Positions 25,040 through 32,198 of a stretch of 34,030 nucleotides of DNA are shown piece after piece. Under the pieces are notes generated by a model. That model searched no databases and was not told where the DNA came from. It saw only the letters and a program-made list of their open reading frames with translations. Made by a program: the position numbers and the translations under genes. The DNA comes from Dorea sp. (lineage in GTDB: Bacteria > Bacillota > Clostridia > Lachnospirales > Lachnospiraceae). The number at the start of each line of letters is the position of its first letter. The first letter of the stretch is position 1. Location: positions 1-34,030 of the forward strand of contig JALEKG010000016.1 of the NCBI GenBank assembly GCA_022769185.1. The letters are read 5' to 3'.

Positions 25040-25765
25040 ATGAGTTTAACGGTTGTTAAAGGATTACAATCAGAAATCTTCGTTCCAATTACTCCACCGA
25101 TGGTATGGACACCAGTAGAGAAAGAATTGAAAGATATGACAGTTGCTCTTGCTACAGCAGCAGGTGTACATCAGATTGATCAGGAAAGATTTAATCTTGC
25201 AGGTGACTTTACTTGGAGAAAGATCGATGATAAATGCCCGTCAGATAAATTGATGGTATCTCATGGTGGATATGATAACAGTGATGTTAATAAAGATATT
25301 AACTGTATGTTCCCTATCGACAGACTTCATGAATTAGCAGCAGAAGGATTTATTAAGGCTACAGCTCCATTCCATGCTGGATTCATGGGTGGTGGCGGAA
25401 ACCAGGAAAAATTCAAACATGAGACAGGTCCTGCAGTAGCAGCAATGCTGAAAGAGGAAGGCGTAGATGCAGCTATCCTCACAGCTGGATGAGGTACCTG
25501 TCACCGCTCTGCAGTATTGGTGCAGAGAGCGATTGAAGAAGCTGGAATTCCTACAATTATTATTGCAGCTCTTCCACCAGTTGTACGTCAGACTGGTACT
25601 CCACGTGCGGTTGCTCCGTTGGTACCTATGGGTGCTAATGCAGGTGGTCCTCACAATGTGGAACAGCAGACAGCTATCGTAAAAGCTACTCTTGAGCAGT
25701 TGGTTGAGATCCAGACACCTGGAAAGATCGTTCCATTGCCATTCGAGTATGTTGCTAAAATCTAA
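25040..25765 (+). CDS. prdB: D-proline reductase selenoprotein PrdB (in-frame UGA)
   Basis: 241 aa when the TGA at 25490-25492 is read as selenocysteine (Sec151). The Sec motif TAG-U-GTCHRSAVLV (U-x-x-C) is the redox centre that attacks the proline C-N bond together with the PrdA pyruvoyl group. Length and Sec position match the roughly 26-kDa subunit with Sec near 152 known from C. sticklandii. Without Sec decoding the frame would be called as two fragments (25040-25492 and 25517-25765). A clear SECIS hairpin follows the UGA. SD AGAGGAGG. A terminator follows at 25785. Confidence 0.96.
25490..25530 (+). promoter_or_regulatory. Sec codon and bacterial SECIS element of prdB
   Basis: UGA at 25490-25492. 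CTCTGCA (25507-25513) pairs with TGCAGAG (25521-25527), closing the loop GTATTGG. The GU at the loop start lies about 21 nt after the UGA, the normal SelB-recognition geometry. Confidence 0.88.
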
Positions 25766-25784
25766 TATACAACAAACATCAGGA

Positions 25785-25812
25785 GGGAAATGGCTTGTCC
25801 ATTTCCCTTTTT
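25785..25812 (+). terminator. Terminator after prdB
   Basis: GGGAAATGG-CTTGT-CCATTTCCC followed by TTTTT. It splits prdC-prdA-prdB from prdD-prdE. Confidence 0.9.
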
Positions 25813-25852
25813 AGATTCTTTCATTGATTATAGAAAGAGTAATAAAAAAGGA

Positions 25853-25880
25853 TTGATTTTGTATACTGGTATGATAAAAT
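25853..25880 (+). promoter_or_regulatory. Promoter of prdD-prdE
   Basis: TTGATT and TAAAAT with a 16-nt spacer, about 50 nt before the prdD start. Confidence 0.5.
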
Positions 25881-25932
25881 AAAGACAAGTGAGTTTACGT
25901 AGCAAAAAATGCTAAAGGAGGATATAGAAAAT

Positions 25933-26700
25933 ATGACAGTTGAGGAACAGAAATTACGTCGCCTAACCATTAAAGCATATCATATGGATACGGTTGTTGA
26001 GGGTGATCGTAATGATATTACAACAGGCGGAAAGATGACTGTTTGTAAAGATATTATCCCGGAATTATTAAAGGATGCAAAGTATATTACAGATATTGAT
26101 ATTCAGGTAATCCAGCCGGGAGACCATGATCGTTGGACCAACACGATTATGGACATTATTCCGATTTCTACAAAAGTGCTCGGAGTATTGGGAGAAGGAA
26201 TCACACATACAATTACCGGTGTCTACGTGATGCTTACCGGTGTAGATGTGAATGGAAAGCAGTGTCATGAATTTGGATCATCAGAAGGTAATTTAAAAGA
26301 TCGGCTTGTGCTGAATAAAGCGGGTACTCCTGGGGATAATGACGTGATCATTTCCTTTGATGTCACACTTGCAGCAGGTATGGGACAGGAAAGGCCGGGC
26401 CCGACAGAAGCACATTTGCTTTGCGATAAATTCATTAATATTTTTAGAGAAAAATTGAAGAAATTTAATGGAAATCAATGTACAGAGAAGCATGTATATC
26501 ATGATGTCGTGCGACCGGGTAAAAAACGTGTTCTTATTATTAAACAGGTTGCGGGACAGGGTGCGATGTATGATACGCATATGTTTTCGAAAGAGCCGTC
26601 ATGTTCTATCGGATCAAAATCTATCATCGATATGGGAAATGTGCCAATTATCGTTACACCAAATGAATATAGAGACGGAATTATACGTTCCATGCAGTAA
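25933..26700 (+). CDS. prdD: Proline reductase cluster protein PrdD
   Basis: 255 aa. It aligns by eye with the central catalytic part of PrdA: LTIKAYHMDTVVEG, then TITGVYVMLTGVDVNGKQCHEFGSSEGNL, matches PrdA VIDGAIMMLSGTDEGGVQIGEFGSSEGYM. Near its end GNVPIIVTPNEYRDGI aligns with PrdA GNLPVCMSPLEVLDGC, so the pyruvoyl-forming Cys is replaced by Ile. PrdD and PrdE thus look like a split PrdA paralogue that cannot form the cofactor the same way. I choose ATG 25933; the ATG at 25909 lies upstream of the SD AAAGGAGG. Known to cluster with prd genes; role undefined. Confidence 0.9.
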   Translation: MTVEEQKLRRLTIKAYHMDTVVEGDRNDITTGGKMTVCKDIIPELLKDAKYITDIDIQVIQPGDHDRWTNTIMDIIPISTKVLGVLGEGITHTITGVYVMLTGVDVNGKQCHEFGSSEGNLKDRLVLNKAGTPGDNDVIISFDVTLAAGMGQERPGPTEAHLLCDKFINIFREKLKKFNGNQCTEKHVYHDVVRPGKKRVLIIKQVAGQGAMYDTHMFSKEPSCSIGSKSIIDMGNVPIIVTPNEYRDGIIRSMQ

Positions 26701-26718
26701 GACGGGAGGAAAGAGATT

Positions 26719-27198
26719 ATGGGAATTGGGCCTTCAACAAAAGAGACATCATTGCATCATTTTAGAGATCCGCTTCTGGAGGTTGTTGCAGAAGATACAG
26801 ATCTTGATCTTATGGGAATTATGCTTGTCGGTTCTCCGGATGGAAACGAAGATAAGATGCTTGTGGGAACAAGAGCGGCTGTCTGGGCAGAGTGTATGCG
26901 GGCAGACGGTGTCATTATTTCCTGCGATGGATGGGGAAATAGTCATGTGGATTATACGAATACTATTGAGCAGATTGGCACAAGAGGAATTCCTGTTACT
27001 GGAATTACATTTAATGGCACTGTAGCACAGTTTGTAGTTGTGAATGATTATCTGGATGCAATCGTAGACATCAACAAGAGTGAATCCGGTGAAGAGACGG
27101 ATGTGGTTGGTGAAAATAATATGGATCGTATTGATTGCCTGAAAGCGAAAGCATTGCTGAAATTGAAAATGCGGAAAAAAGATCAGGAACTGAAATAG
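26719..27198 (+). CDS. prdE: Proline reductase cluster protein PrdE
   Basis: 159 aa, aligning by eye with the C-terminal pyruvoyl-subunit region of PrdA. PrdE GPSTKETSLHHFRDPLLEVV and IMLVGSPDGNEDKM align with PrdA GPASKEMTRHYWREPLVLEAL and VIFVGSPQINAEKF. GWGNSHVDYTNTIEQIGTRGIPV aligns with the corresponding GFGNNHIDF region. The gene begins 18 nt after prdD with SD GGGAGGAAAG, so the two are co-translated halves. A helper or regulatory role in proline reductase has been suggested for PrdD/PrdE, without firm proof that I know. Confidence 0.9.
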   Translation: MGIGPSTKETSLHHFRDPLLEVVAEDTDLDLMGIMLVGSPDGNEDKMLVGTRAAVWAECMRADGVIISCDGWGNSHVDYTNTIEQIGTRGIPVTGITFNGTVAQFVVVNDYLDAIVDINKSESGEETDVVGENNMDRIDCLKAKALLKLKMRKKDQELK

Positions 27199-27208
27199 AA
27201 TAAGAAAT

Positions 27209-27274
27209 GAAAAAGGATTGCTGTATAATTTACATGAAGTTAGGATGACATGAATATTTTATAGCAATCTTTTT
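27209..27274 (+). terminator. Long-loop terminator after prdE
   Basis: GATTGCTGTATAA pairs with TTTTATAGCAATC (one mismatch) around an approximately 30-nt loop and is followed by TTTTTG. Confidence 0.65.
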
Positions 27275-27291
27275 GCGTTATAGAAAGATAA

Positions 27292-27321
27292 AGAAAAAAC
27301 ACGACATCTGTCTATGTCGTG
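27292..27321 (-). terminator. Terminator of the putative ncRNA
   Basis: On the minus strand CACGACAT-AGACAG-ATGTCGTG is followed by TTTTTTCTT. It lies close to the prdE terminator in the opposite direction. Confidence 0.88.
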
Positions 27322-27587
27322 CCCTTTCTTATTGGTATGTCATTGAGAGGTTTTTCCTCGTTGCATTGCAGTTTTGTTTATATACAAAGCTGGGGAATGC
27401 TTCTCAAAAAGAGAATGTATATATTAATTGGAGTTTACCATCGCAAGACCATTCTTGGGGGAAACGATCGGCTTTGGCATAACTGCAATAACAACCATAA
27501 ACAGTTTTGCTTAATCAGATATCTAAAAAATGGCAGTTTCCCTATATGCATTCTGAGAAACCACCCTTGGCTGTCATTGATTAAGCT
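27292..27587 (-). ncRNA. Putative ~295-nt structured non-coding RNA
   Basis: A minus-strand unit with a consensus promoter (27594-27622) and a textbook terminator (27292-27321) encloses about 295 nt with no convincing ORF. The transcript would fold locally. Near its 5' end GCTTAATCA pairs with TGATTAAGC around an inner GGTGGTTTC/GAAACTGCC stem. Further on are AACTG/CAGTT, CAAGA-ATGG-TCTTG, TTCTC-TTTTT-GAGAA and GAGG-AAAAA-CCTC hairpins. I find no tmRNA, RNase P, SRP or T-box signature and no long end-to-end helix like 6S RNA. Plus-strand ORFs here are atypical in composition and lack SDs, so they are rejected. Identity unknown. Confidence 0.65.
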
Positions 27588-27593
27588 GATACT

Positions 27594-27622
27594 AATATAT
27601 CACTTTTGCTTTAGCGTGTCAA
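27594..27622 (-). promoter_or_regulatory. Consensus promoter of the putative ncRNA
   Basis: On the minus strand a perfect TTGACA is followed by a 17-nt spacer and TATATT, the closest match to consensus in the window. Transcription should begin near 27587. Confidence 0.85.
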
Positions 27623-27708
27623 CAAGGTAAAGCAAAAAAAGAAATATTTGTGTATTATTGTGAATCGTGTGACTTTATTATGGAAAAAATTAAAAAAATA
27701 ACACAAAA

Positions 27709-27756
27709 AAGAACGTTTGTGTTATAAGTTATGAGTAAAATAACACAAACGTTCTT
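27709..27756. terminator. Bidirectional terminator downstream of the TauE/SafE gene
   Basis: AAGAACGTTTGTGTTAT pairs perfectly (17 bp) with ATAACACAAACGTTCTT over a 14-nt loop. It is flanked by A runs on the left and TTTTG on the right. It ends the minus-strand permease transcript, which isolates the ncRNA unit from it. Confidence 0.88.
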
Positions 27757-27795
27757 TTGTTTTTCACTATTTAACATAACTTAATATATAAAATA

Positions 27796-28722
27796 TTAAG
27801 CTGCAGATCCTTTCTTGATACCATCACGAAGGAATAAGAATGAAGTAATGTATACAACGATAACAACCAGTTTTGTAAGCGTTGCAATAGGCAAATTCTT
27901 AACAAATACATAAGCACAAACTACACCGAGTGCTCCGAAAAGGGCTTGCATTAAAGACGCATACATATCATAACGTCCTTCCTGGATGAATTTCGGACCA
28001 TTACCGAATGCCATCAAGTAAGCACAAGATCCCATCATGGCTGGGAAGGCACAAGATACATTTAATCCTAACAGTGCGCAAAGAGCCATACAAGGTGCGT
28101 AAAGACCTACACCAATACTCATTAGAGCACCAAGAATAAAGTTTACAACTACTGCAATGATAAGTTTAATACCTCTTAAACCAAGCTCTTCACCAACGAT
28201 ACCGAATGGTCCAACGCCCAAAACCTTACAAAGCATAATAGTTGCAAGAAGGAAAAGACCAATAAACATTGCAAAACGAACTTTTTTTCTGTCAAATTTA
28301 GATACAATACCTGCCATTAAAATAGAACCAGCTACAGAAGCAATAATCATCAAAGCAAGCGTAAGAACATCCATCTCTACAATTCCGAAGAAAAGGAAAG
28401 CCTCAACACATACAGGAACTGTATCACCTACATTCAAAGTTCCAGGAACCAATACGTCATCGACAGATTTTGTCATTTTAAATGCTGCAGATGATGGAGC
28501 GAAAGAGCCAATTCCTAATGTGTCAAAGAAGTTAGCAAAAAATCCAATAATAGCAGTTGCTATTCTGTGTTTTTTCTGCTCTTGCCACATCTCTTCACCG
28601 GTCATACCAATGACTTCGTCTTTTGCAGGATTTGCACGCATCTCTTTATTCTTCTTAAGCATTAATGCAACGTTAAGAATAATACCTACGATACAAAGAC
28701 CCTTCATAATGTACATTGCCAT
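27796..28722 (-). CDS. TauE/SafE-family membrane permease
   Basis: 308 aa with about eight membrane helices. The TauE/SafE family pattern is visible: an N-terminal half with GFFANFFDTLGIGSFAPSSAAFK and a second half with NFILGALMSIGVGLYAPCMALCALLG. A hydrophilic stretch of about 30 residues (MTGEEMWQEQKKHR) follows the first helix. The family moves organosulfonates, sulfite or other small anions, and the substrate here is unknown. It lies beside the prd cluster, but its own strong promoter, structured leader and terminator make it a single-gene unit. SD GGAGG lies 8 nt before the ATG. Confidence 0.82.
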   Translation of the reverse strand: MAMYIMKGLCIVGIILNVALMLKKNKEMRANPAKDEVIGMTGEEMWQEQKKHRIATAIIGFFANFFDTLGIGSFAPSSAAFKMTKSVDDVLVPGTLNVGDTVPVCVEAFLFFGIVEMDVLTLALMIIASVAGSILMAGIVSKFDRKKVRFAMFIGLFLLATIMLCKVLGVGPFGIVGEELGLRGIKLIIAVVVNFILGALMSIGVGLYAPCMALCALLGLNVSCAFPAMMGSCAYLMAFGNGPKFIQEGRYDMYASLMQALFGALGVVCAYVFVKNLPIATLTKLVVIVVYITSFLFLRDGIKKGSAA

Positions 28723-28760
28723 AAATCATACCTCCAGATAAAATATTAAATTGTAAATTT

Positions 28761-28811
28761 AAGAATGTCGACTCAACGGCTGCCCCCGATTGCAGCCAGG
28801 AAAACATTCTT
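28761..28811 (-). promoter_or_regulatory. Structured 5' leader of the TauE/SafE gene
   Basis: At the very 5' end of the mRNA, AAGAATGT (8 bp) pairs with ACATTCTT and encloses an inner GGCTGC-AATCGGGG-GCAGCC hairpin. Unpaired UUUUCCU and GUUGAGUCG sit on either side. The leader is about 94 nt long in all. It could be a small riboswitch or a mRNA-stabilising fold; I do not recognise its class. Confidence 0.6.
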
Positions 28812-28822
28812 TATTTGTTATA

Positions 28823-28851
28823 AGTGTATCATTTCTATTGGGAAAGTTCAA
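28823..28851 (-). promoter_or_regulatory. Promoter of the TauE/SafE gene
   Basis: On the minus strand TTGAAC and TACACT are separated by 17 nt; the start site is near 28816. Confidence 0.75.
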
Positions 28852-29004
28852 CTAAAAAATACAATAGATTGTAAATTCTTTAGATAAAGTGAATAAAAAT
28901 TGGACTTAAAAAGAAGAATATATAGAATAATGTGCTTGCGGTAAAGATATGTACATTTTATAATGAAAAAAGATAATAAAATCGAAAGAAAAAGGAGAGC
29001 GCAT

Positions 29005-29529
29005 ATGACAATTTTATATGAAGTAAAGACTGGACATACTGAAAAGGTCTTAAAGGCATTTGTGAAATTGAATGATAAAACAAGAGGAGACAGAATGAAA
29101 ATTATGATGCGTTATGTGATTCTGGCTGGATTGTTTTTTATGACCCCCAAAGCACTGAATGTGGCGAGAGGTGGGTATGTAGTCTGCTGGATTATGGGAA
29201 TTTTGATTGTGATTTTGGCAATCTTTAGAAACTGGTTTACATATGTCGATTTACTTCAAAAGGATAAATATTATAAGGAAAGAATTGAAATTACGATGTC
29301 TTTTGGACTTCCTGCGTTTGAGGTGAAGGGGGAAGAAAAAAATACATATAAGTATCATCTGATCGAAGCGTTATATGAGGATTCGGAGTTGTTCTATCTG
29401 CGTATGGAAGACAGTGATCTGTTTATCATTCCGAAAGATTCCTTTACCAGGGGAAATCCGGAGGAATTTCGTGAGTTTATTCAGAATGCTACAGAGAAGA
29501 AGTTTGAGGAGGTTCACCTGCACCTGTAA
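29005..29529 (+). CDS. YcxB-like membrane protein
   Basis: 174 aa. A short soluble N terminus is followed by two adjacent membrane helices (MMRYVILAGLFFMTPKAL and YVVCWIMGILIVILAIF). The cytosolic C-terminal domain resembles the YcxB-like family: YHLIEALYEDSELFYLRM, then DLFIIPKDSFTRGNPEEFREFIQ. Function unknown. I choose ATG 29005 with SD AAAGGAGA; the in-frame ATG at 28963 has no SD. It stands alone between divergent units and has its own terminator. Confidence 0.78.
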   Translation: MTILYEVKTGHTEKVLKAFVKLNDKTRGDRMKIMMRYVILAGLFFMTPKALNVARGGYVVCWIMGILIVILAIFRNWFTYVDLLQKDKYYKERIEITMSFGLPAFEVKGEEKNTYKYHLIEALYEDSELFYLRMEDSDLFIIPKDSFTRGNPEEFREFIQNATEKKFEEVHLHL

Positions 29530-29546
29530 TATATTAATAATAGAAG

Positions 29547-29578
29547 GAAGCCACATCCATGGAGATGTGGCTTCTTTT
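29547..29578. terminator. Terminator after the YcxB-like gene
   Basis: GAAGCCACATC pairs with GATGTGGCTTC (11 bp) with a 6-nt loop, followed by TTTT. Confidence 0.88.
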
Positions 29579-29611
29579 GGAATAAGCTGATGATATATAG
29601 AATCTGACAGC

Positions 29612-29728
29612 CTATTCGATAGGGTGTGTGGCCTTTTCAAATTCATCAAGGATCGCCTTGTCAGGATCCGTAATACGGGCAATTGTCAAGCTGGCATCGC
29701 AACATCTTTTATTTTGAAACGCCAGTGT
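29612..29728 (-). pseudogene. Possible 3' remnant of a lost gene
   Basis: A 38-codon minus-strand frame between stops, ending in a TAG at 29612-29614. Its last residues read ASLTIARITDPDKAILDEF, then EKATHPIE, which look like the amphipathic charged end of a real cytosolic protein. No start or RBS fits. It lies in a gap (29580-29844) without other genes, and the hairpin at 29547-29578 would serve as its terminator. I cannot name the parent gene. A chance frame is possible. Confidence 0.35.
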
Positions 29729-29844
29729 TTATTGATGTTACTATGTATTTTTTATAATACAAGTATACATTGGGAATGGCAAAAAGTCAATATAGAAATA
29801 AGAAAGACTAATAGATGCCATTAAAATAACTTATGACAAGCCGT

Positions 29845-29871
29845 AAAAAAACTGGACGATTAATCGTCCAG
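29845..29871 (-). terminator. Terminator overlapping the LysR stop codon
   Basis: On the minus strand CTGGACGAT-TA-ATCGTCCAG (tight loop containing the stop) is followed by TTTTTTT. Confidence 0.9.
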
Positions 29872-30732
29872 CAGAAAGTCCTTTGCGTATTTTAAAAAAA
29901 TAACAGTAGCAGGTGAAAGTGCATTTTGTGAACAAAAAGCCAGACCTAATTGACGATATGCCCTGGGAGCGAGAGGACGTGTTTCGAAATTTCCTGATTG
30001 TCCACGGAGTAGGAGTTCGGGAAGAATCGTAAGTCCAAGTTCATGTTCCACCATAGAAAGAGAAGAAAATTCACTGATCGTAATATAACGGATATCCGGT
30101 TTTATGTTATATTGATTCAATATTCGATGAACATCGTTTCCAGGAGAATATTCAGTAATAATAAATGGAGTATTCTGAAACCAATCCAGCGGGATCTCGT
30201 CATATGCAGTAAAAGGATGCCCTTTGGGAAGTACAGCATACAGTTCATCGTCCATGGCGGGAAGAAAATGATAGTGTTGGCCTTTTTGATAACTAATAAA
30301 TCCAATGTCTACCCGACGTTCCTGAATCCAATCTGCCAGATCGACTTCATTCCCTTCGATCACTTTGAACAGAATTTCAGGATATTGGCGCTGGAATTCA
30401 CGAATGATTTTTGGGATCCAGTGAATGGAACAACTCAGATACGTTCCGATTTTGATGGTTCCTTTTTGAGCACCTTTCAAAAATGCGATGTCTTGCGAAA
30501 CTACTTCCTCGGCATTTAACAATGCCCGGATAGAGGGGATTAAAGATTTCGCTTCGCTGGTAAGGGTTACGCCATGATTAGCTTTGATGAACAGAGGGAA
30601 TCCGACTTCCTTTTCTAAAGCTTTCATCATTTGTGTGATTCCAGACTGAGTATAACCCAGCTCTTCTCCGGCTCGGGTGAAGCTGCCGTAATCATCAACG
30701 GCAAGCATAACTTTCCATTTCTTGATATCCAT
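29860..30732 (-). CDS. LysR-family transcriptional regulator
   Basis: 290 aa. An N-terminal HTH (MLAVDDYGSFTRAGEELGYTQSGITQMMKALEKEVG) is followed by a LysR effector domain (about 90-288; GTIKIGTYLSCSIHWIPKIIREFQ). SD GGAGGAA precedes the ATG. No obvious divergently transcribed target lies upstream, since the next gene is on the same strand. Its target may lie elsewhere, or be the TauE/SafE gene. It is distinct from the selenium-linked LysR at 14954. Confidence 0.9.
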   Translation of the reverse strand: MDIKKWKVMLAVDDYGSFTRAGEELGYTQSGITQMMKALEKEVGFPLFIKANHGVTLTSEAKSLIPSIRALLNAEEVVSQDIAFLKGAQKGTIKIGTYLSCSIHWIPKIIREFQRQYPEILFKVIEGNEVDLADWIQERRVDIGFISYQKGQHYHFLPAMDDELYAVLPKGHPFTAYDEIPLDWFQNTPFIITEYSPGNDVHRILNQYNIKPDIRYITISEFSSLSMVEHELGLTILPELLLRGQSGNFETRPLAPRAYRQLGLAFCSQNALSPATVIFLKYAKDFLLDD

Positions 30733-30824
30733 AGCCAGTTCCTCCGATGTCTTAATATTGATGGACTTATAGTAGCGGAAAAGAGAAAATATTACAAGAT
30801 TTTATTAAAAAAAATCAAAAAAAG

Positions 30825-30856
30825 CAAAAAAGGTCAGCGCTTACGAGAGTGCTGAC
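30825..30856 (-). terminator. Terminator of the YczE-like gene
   Basis: On the minus strand GTCAGCACT pairs with AGCGCTGAC (one G-U) and is followed by CTTTTTTGC. Confidence 0.8.
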
Positions 30857-30882
30857 GATGAAAAACTTCTATACAAATACTG

Positions 30883-31380
30883 TTAAAGCTTTTGGATTTG
30901 CTTTGCGAGCGATCGGAATACGATCATGAATTTCTTTTCTAAAGGACCAAGCATAAACATAGCGATAAAAGTGCCTTCACGAATCGTAAAGGTCAGATGA
31001 AATACAAAAGATAATATAATAGAAGTCACAATGCAAAAGGCATCAATACCAACTCGTAAAACTGCGTAATCAATCGAATATTTTCCACTGGCAATATTGC
31101 AGGAAGTTTCAACAGATAATGAAACTAGATTAAGAGAAGTCAGTGCCCCTAAAAAGAAGGATACGCCTGTAATAGATAAAATACATATTATAAAACGAAT
31201 GAAATAATTCTGCAGTTCAAAAGTGATTATGTTATAATAGAAAAAATTAACTAACATGCCAAATAAAATAACAAAGGGAATATAAGTGCCGATACCTGCC
31301 TTAAGTGTCATTGCGGTAAAAAAAGTGGCTCCTAAAGTAAAAAAAATCAACAATAGTAATTGGACGTTTATTTTTTTCAT
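30883..31380 (-). CDS. Short YczE/YyaS-like (DUF6198-type) membrane protein
   Basis: 165 aa with about four or five helices. The start MKKINVQLLLLIFFTLG leads to TLKAGIGTYIPF, and the C-terminal part FTIREGTFIAMFMLGPLEKKFM resembles the GTxxxxxxxGP end of YczE/YyaS/YitT-type proteins. Such proteins are usually about 215 aa. This one appears to lack some 50 residues between the first helix and the VILFGMLVNFFYY segment, so it may be internally shortened. Function unknown. I choose ATG 31380 because it has SD AAAGGA. The open frame upstream to 31674 runs into the S10 promoter region and is not coding. Confidence 0.62.
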   Translation of the reverse strand: MKKINVQLLLLIFFTLGATFFTAMTLKAGIGTYIPFVILFGMLVNFFYYNIITFELQNYFIRFIICILSITGVSFFLGALTSLNLVSLSVETSCNIASGKYSIDYAVLRVGIDAFCIVTSIILSFVFHLTFTIREGTFIAMFMLGPLEKKFMIVFRSLAKQIQKL

Positions 31381-31542
31381 ATGTAAAATCCTTTGCAAAT
31401 AATAGTCCCGGGAAGTTCCGGTTGAGAATGTAATAAAAACGATAAAATGAATGTTTCTTCTATTATATAGTTGACAGAAATGATAGACAAGAGAAAAAAT
31501 AAAAATTGTATTAAAAAAAGAACAATATTCCTCAAAAAAGGG

Positions 31543-31571
31543 TTGAAATATTGAAACATATAAGATATACT
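31543..31571 (+). promoter_or_regulatory. Promoter of the S10 ribosomal operon
   Basis: TTGAAA and TATACT with a 17-nt spacer, about 235 nt upstream of rpsJ. Confidence 0.8.
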
Positions 31572-31577
31572 GAAAAA

Positions 31578-31806
31578 GCTGTGACATGATAGCAATGAAG
31601 CGTGAGGTTGCTGCCCGATTATGGCAGGTTTTCCGTGGAGCGAATGTCAAGTTAGGAAACTGGCGACAAGTCACTGTACGAAACTACTATAACGGCCACT
31701 GAGATGTGGTAACAACGTGTGAGGTTCTCACGACACACACGGGAGAGTGTACAGTCACCGCTTGTCGTACTGAAGTTACAAGTACGAAAAGGAGGCGACT
31801 TTTTTT
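31578..31806 (+). promoter_or_regulatory. Structured leader of the S10 operon
   Basis: About 229 nt of leader RNA with a CTGCC/GGCAG hairpin (31611-31627). A long-range helix pairs CGACAAG (31664-31670) with CTTGTCG (31761-31767) and CTGTAC (31674-31679) with GTACAG (31749-31754), enclosing further hairpins. The last hairpin CGTACT/AGTACG (31766-31786) lies just before SD AAAAGGAGG and shares two bases with the long-range helix. It probably mediates feedback control by a ribosomal protein (for example L4), by analogy with other S10 operons. Confidence 0.65.
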
Positions 31807-32124
31807 ATGGCAAGTCAAGTAATGAGAATCACTTTGAAAGCGTATGATCATCAGTTAGTAGATGCATCCGCTAAGAAAATCATCGAAACTGTAAAAAAGA
31901 ATGGATCACAGGTGAGCGGACCAGTTCCACTTCCAACTAAGAAGGAAGTTGTAACGATTTTAAGAGCTGTTCACAAATACAAATATTCCAGAGAGCAGTT
32001 CGAGCAGAGAACTCATAAGAGACTGATTGATATCATTGCACCGACACAGAAGACGGTTGATGCACTGTCCAGACTGGAGATGCCAGCTGGTGTATTTATT
32101 GATATCAAGATGAAAAACAAATAA
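31807..32124 (+). CDS. rpsJ: 30S ribosomal protein S10
   Basis: 105 aa, full length. Family landmarks are [50 protein letters not shown] and a C-terminal [12 protein letters not shown]. It is part of the 30S head and also the NusE antitermination factor. First gene of the S10 operon. SD AAAAGGAGG before ATG. Confidence 0.98.
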   Translation: MASQVMRITLKAYDHQLVDASAKKIIETVKKNGSQVSGPVPLPTKKEVVTILRAVHKYKYSREQFEQRTHKRLIDIIAPTQKTVDALSRLEMPAGVFIDIKMKNK

Positions 32125-32198
32125 GAACACAGTAATTCCTATCATTTAGGATGAACGTCCAGGCGGCGTTCCGCTGTAAATCACAGGAGGTAATTATA

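Noticed and set aside
25467..25682. Apparent frameshift or pseudogene in prdB
   Set aside because: The break is an in-frame UGA with a SECIS hairpin at the known Sec position; Sec machinery is encoded nearby.
22859..25765. Sigma-54 (-24/-12) promoter for the prd genes
   Set aside because: No TGGCAC-N5-TTGC match was noticed upstream of prdF, prdC, prdA or prdD, and no PrdR-type activator gene is in the window.
27292..27587. T-box leader, because of an AGGGTGG stretch
   Set aside because: No TGGNACCGCG box, and no tRNA-synthetase or amino-acid gene follows the terminator on that strand.
27273..27630. Plus-strand ORFs after prdE as small proteins
   Set aside because: No SD, odd composition, and they overlap a minus-strand unit with consensus promoter and terminator.
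31381..31674. N-terminal extension of the YczE-like protein to 263 aa
   Set aside because: The extension overlaps the S10 promoter and leader and lacks an RBS; ATG 31380 has an SD and a family-like first helix.
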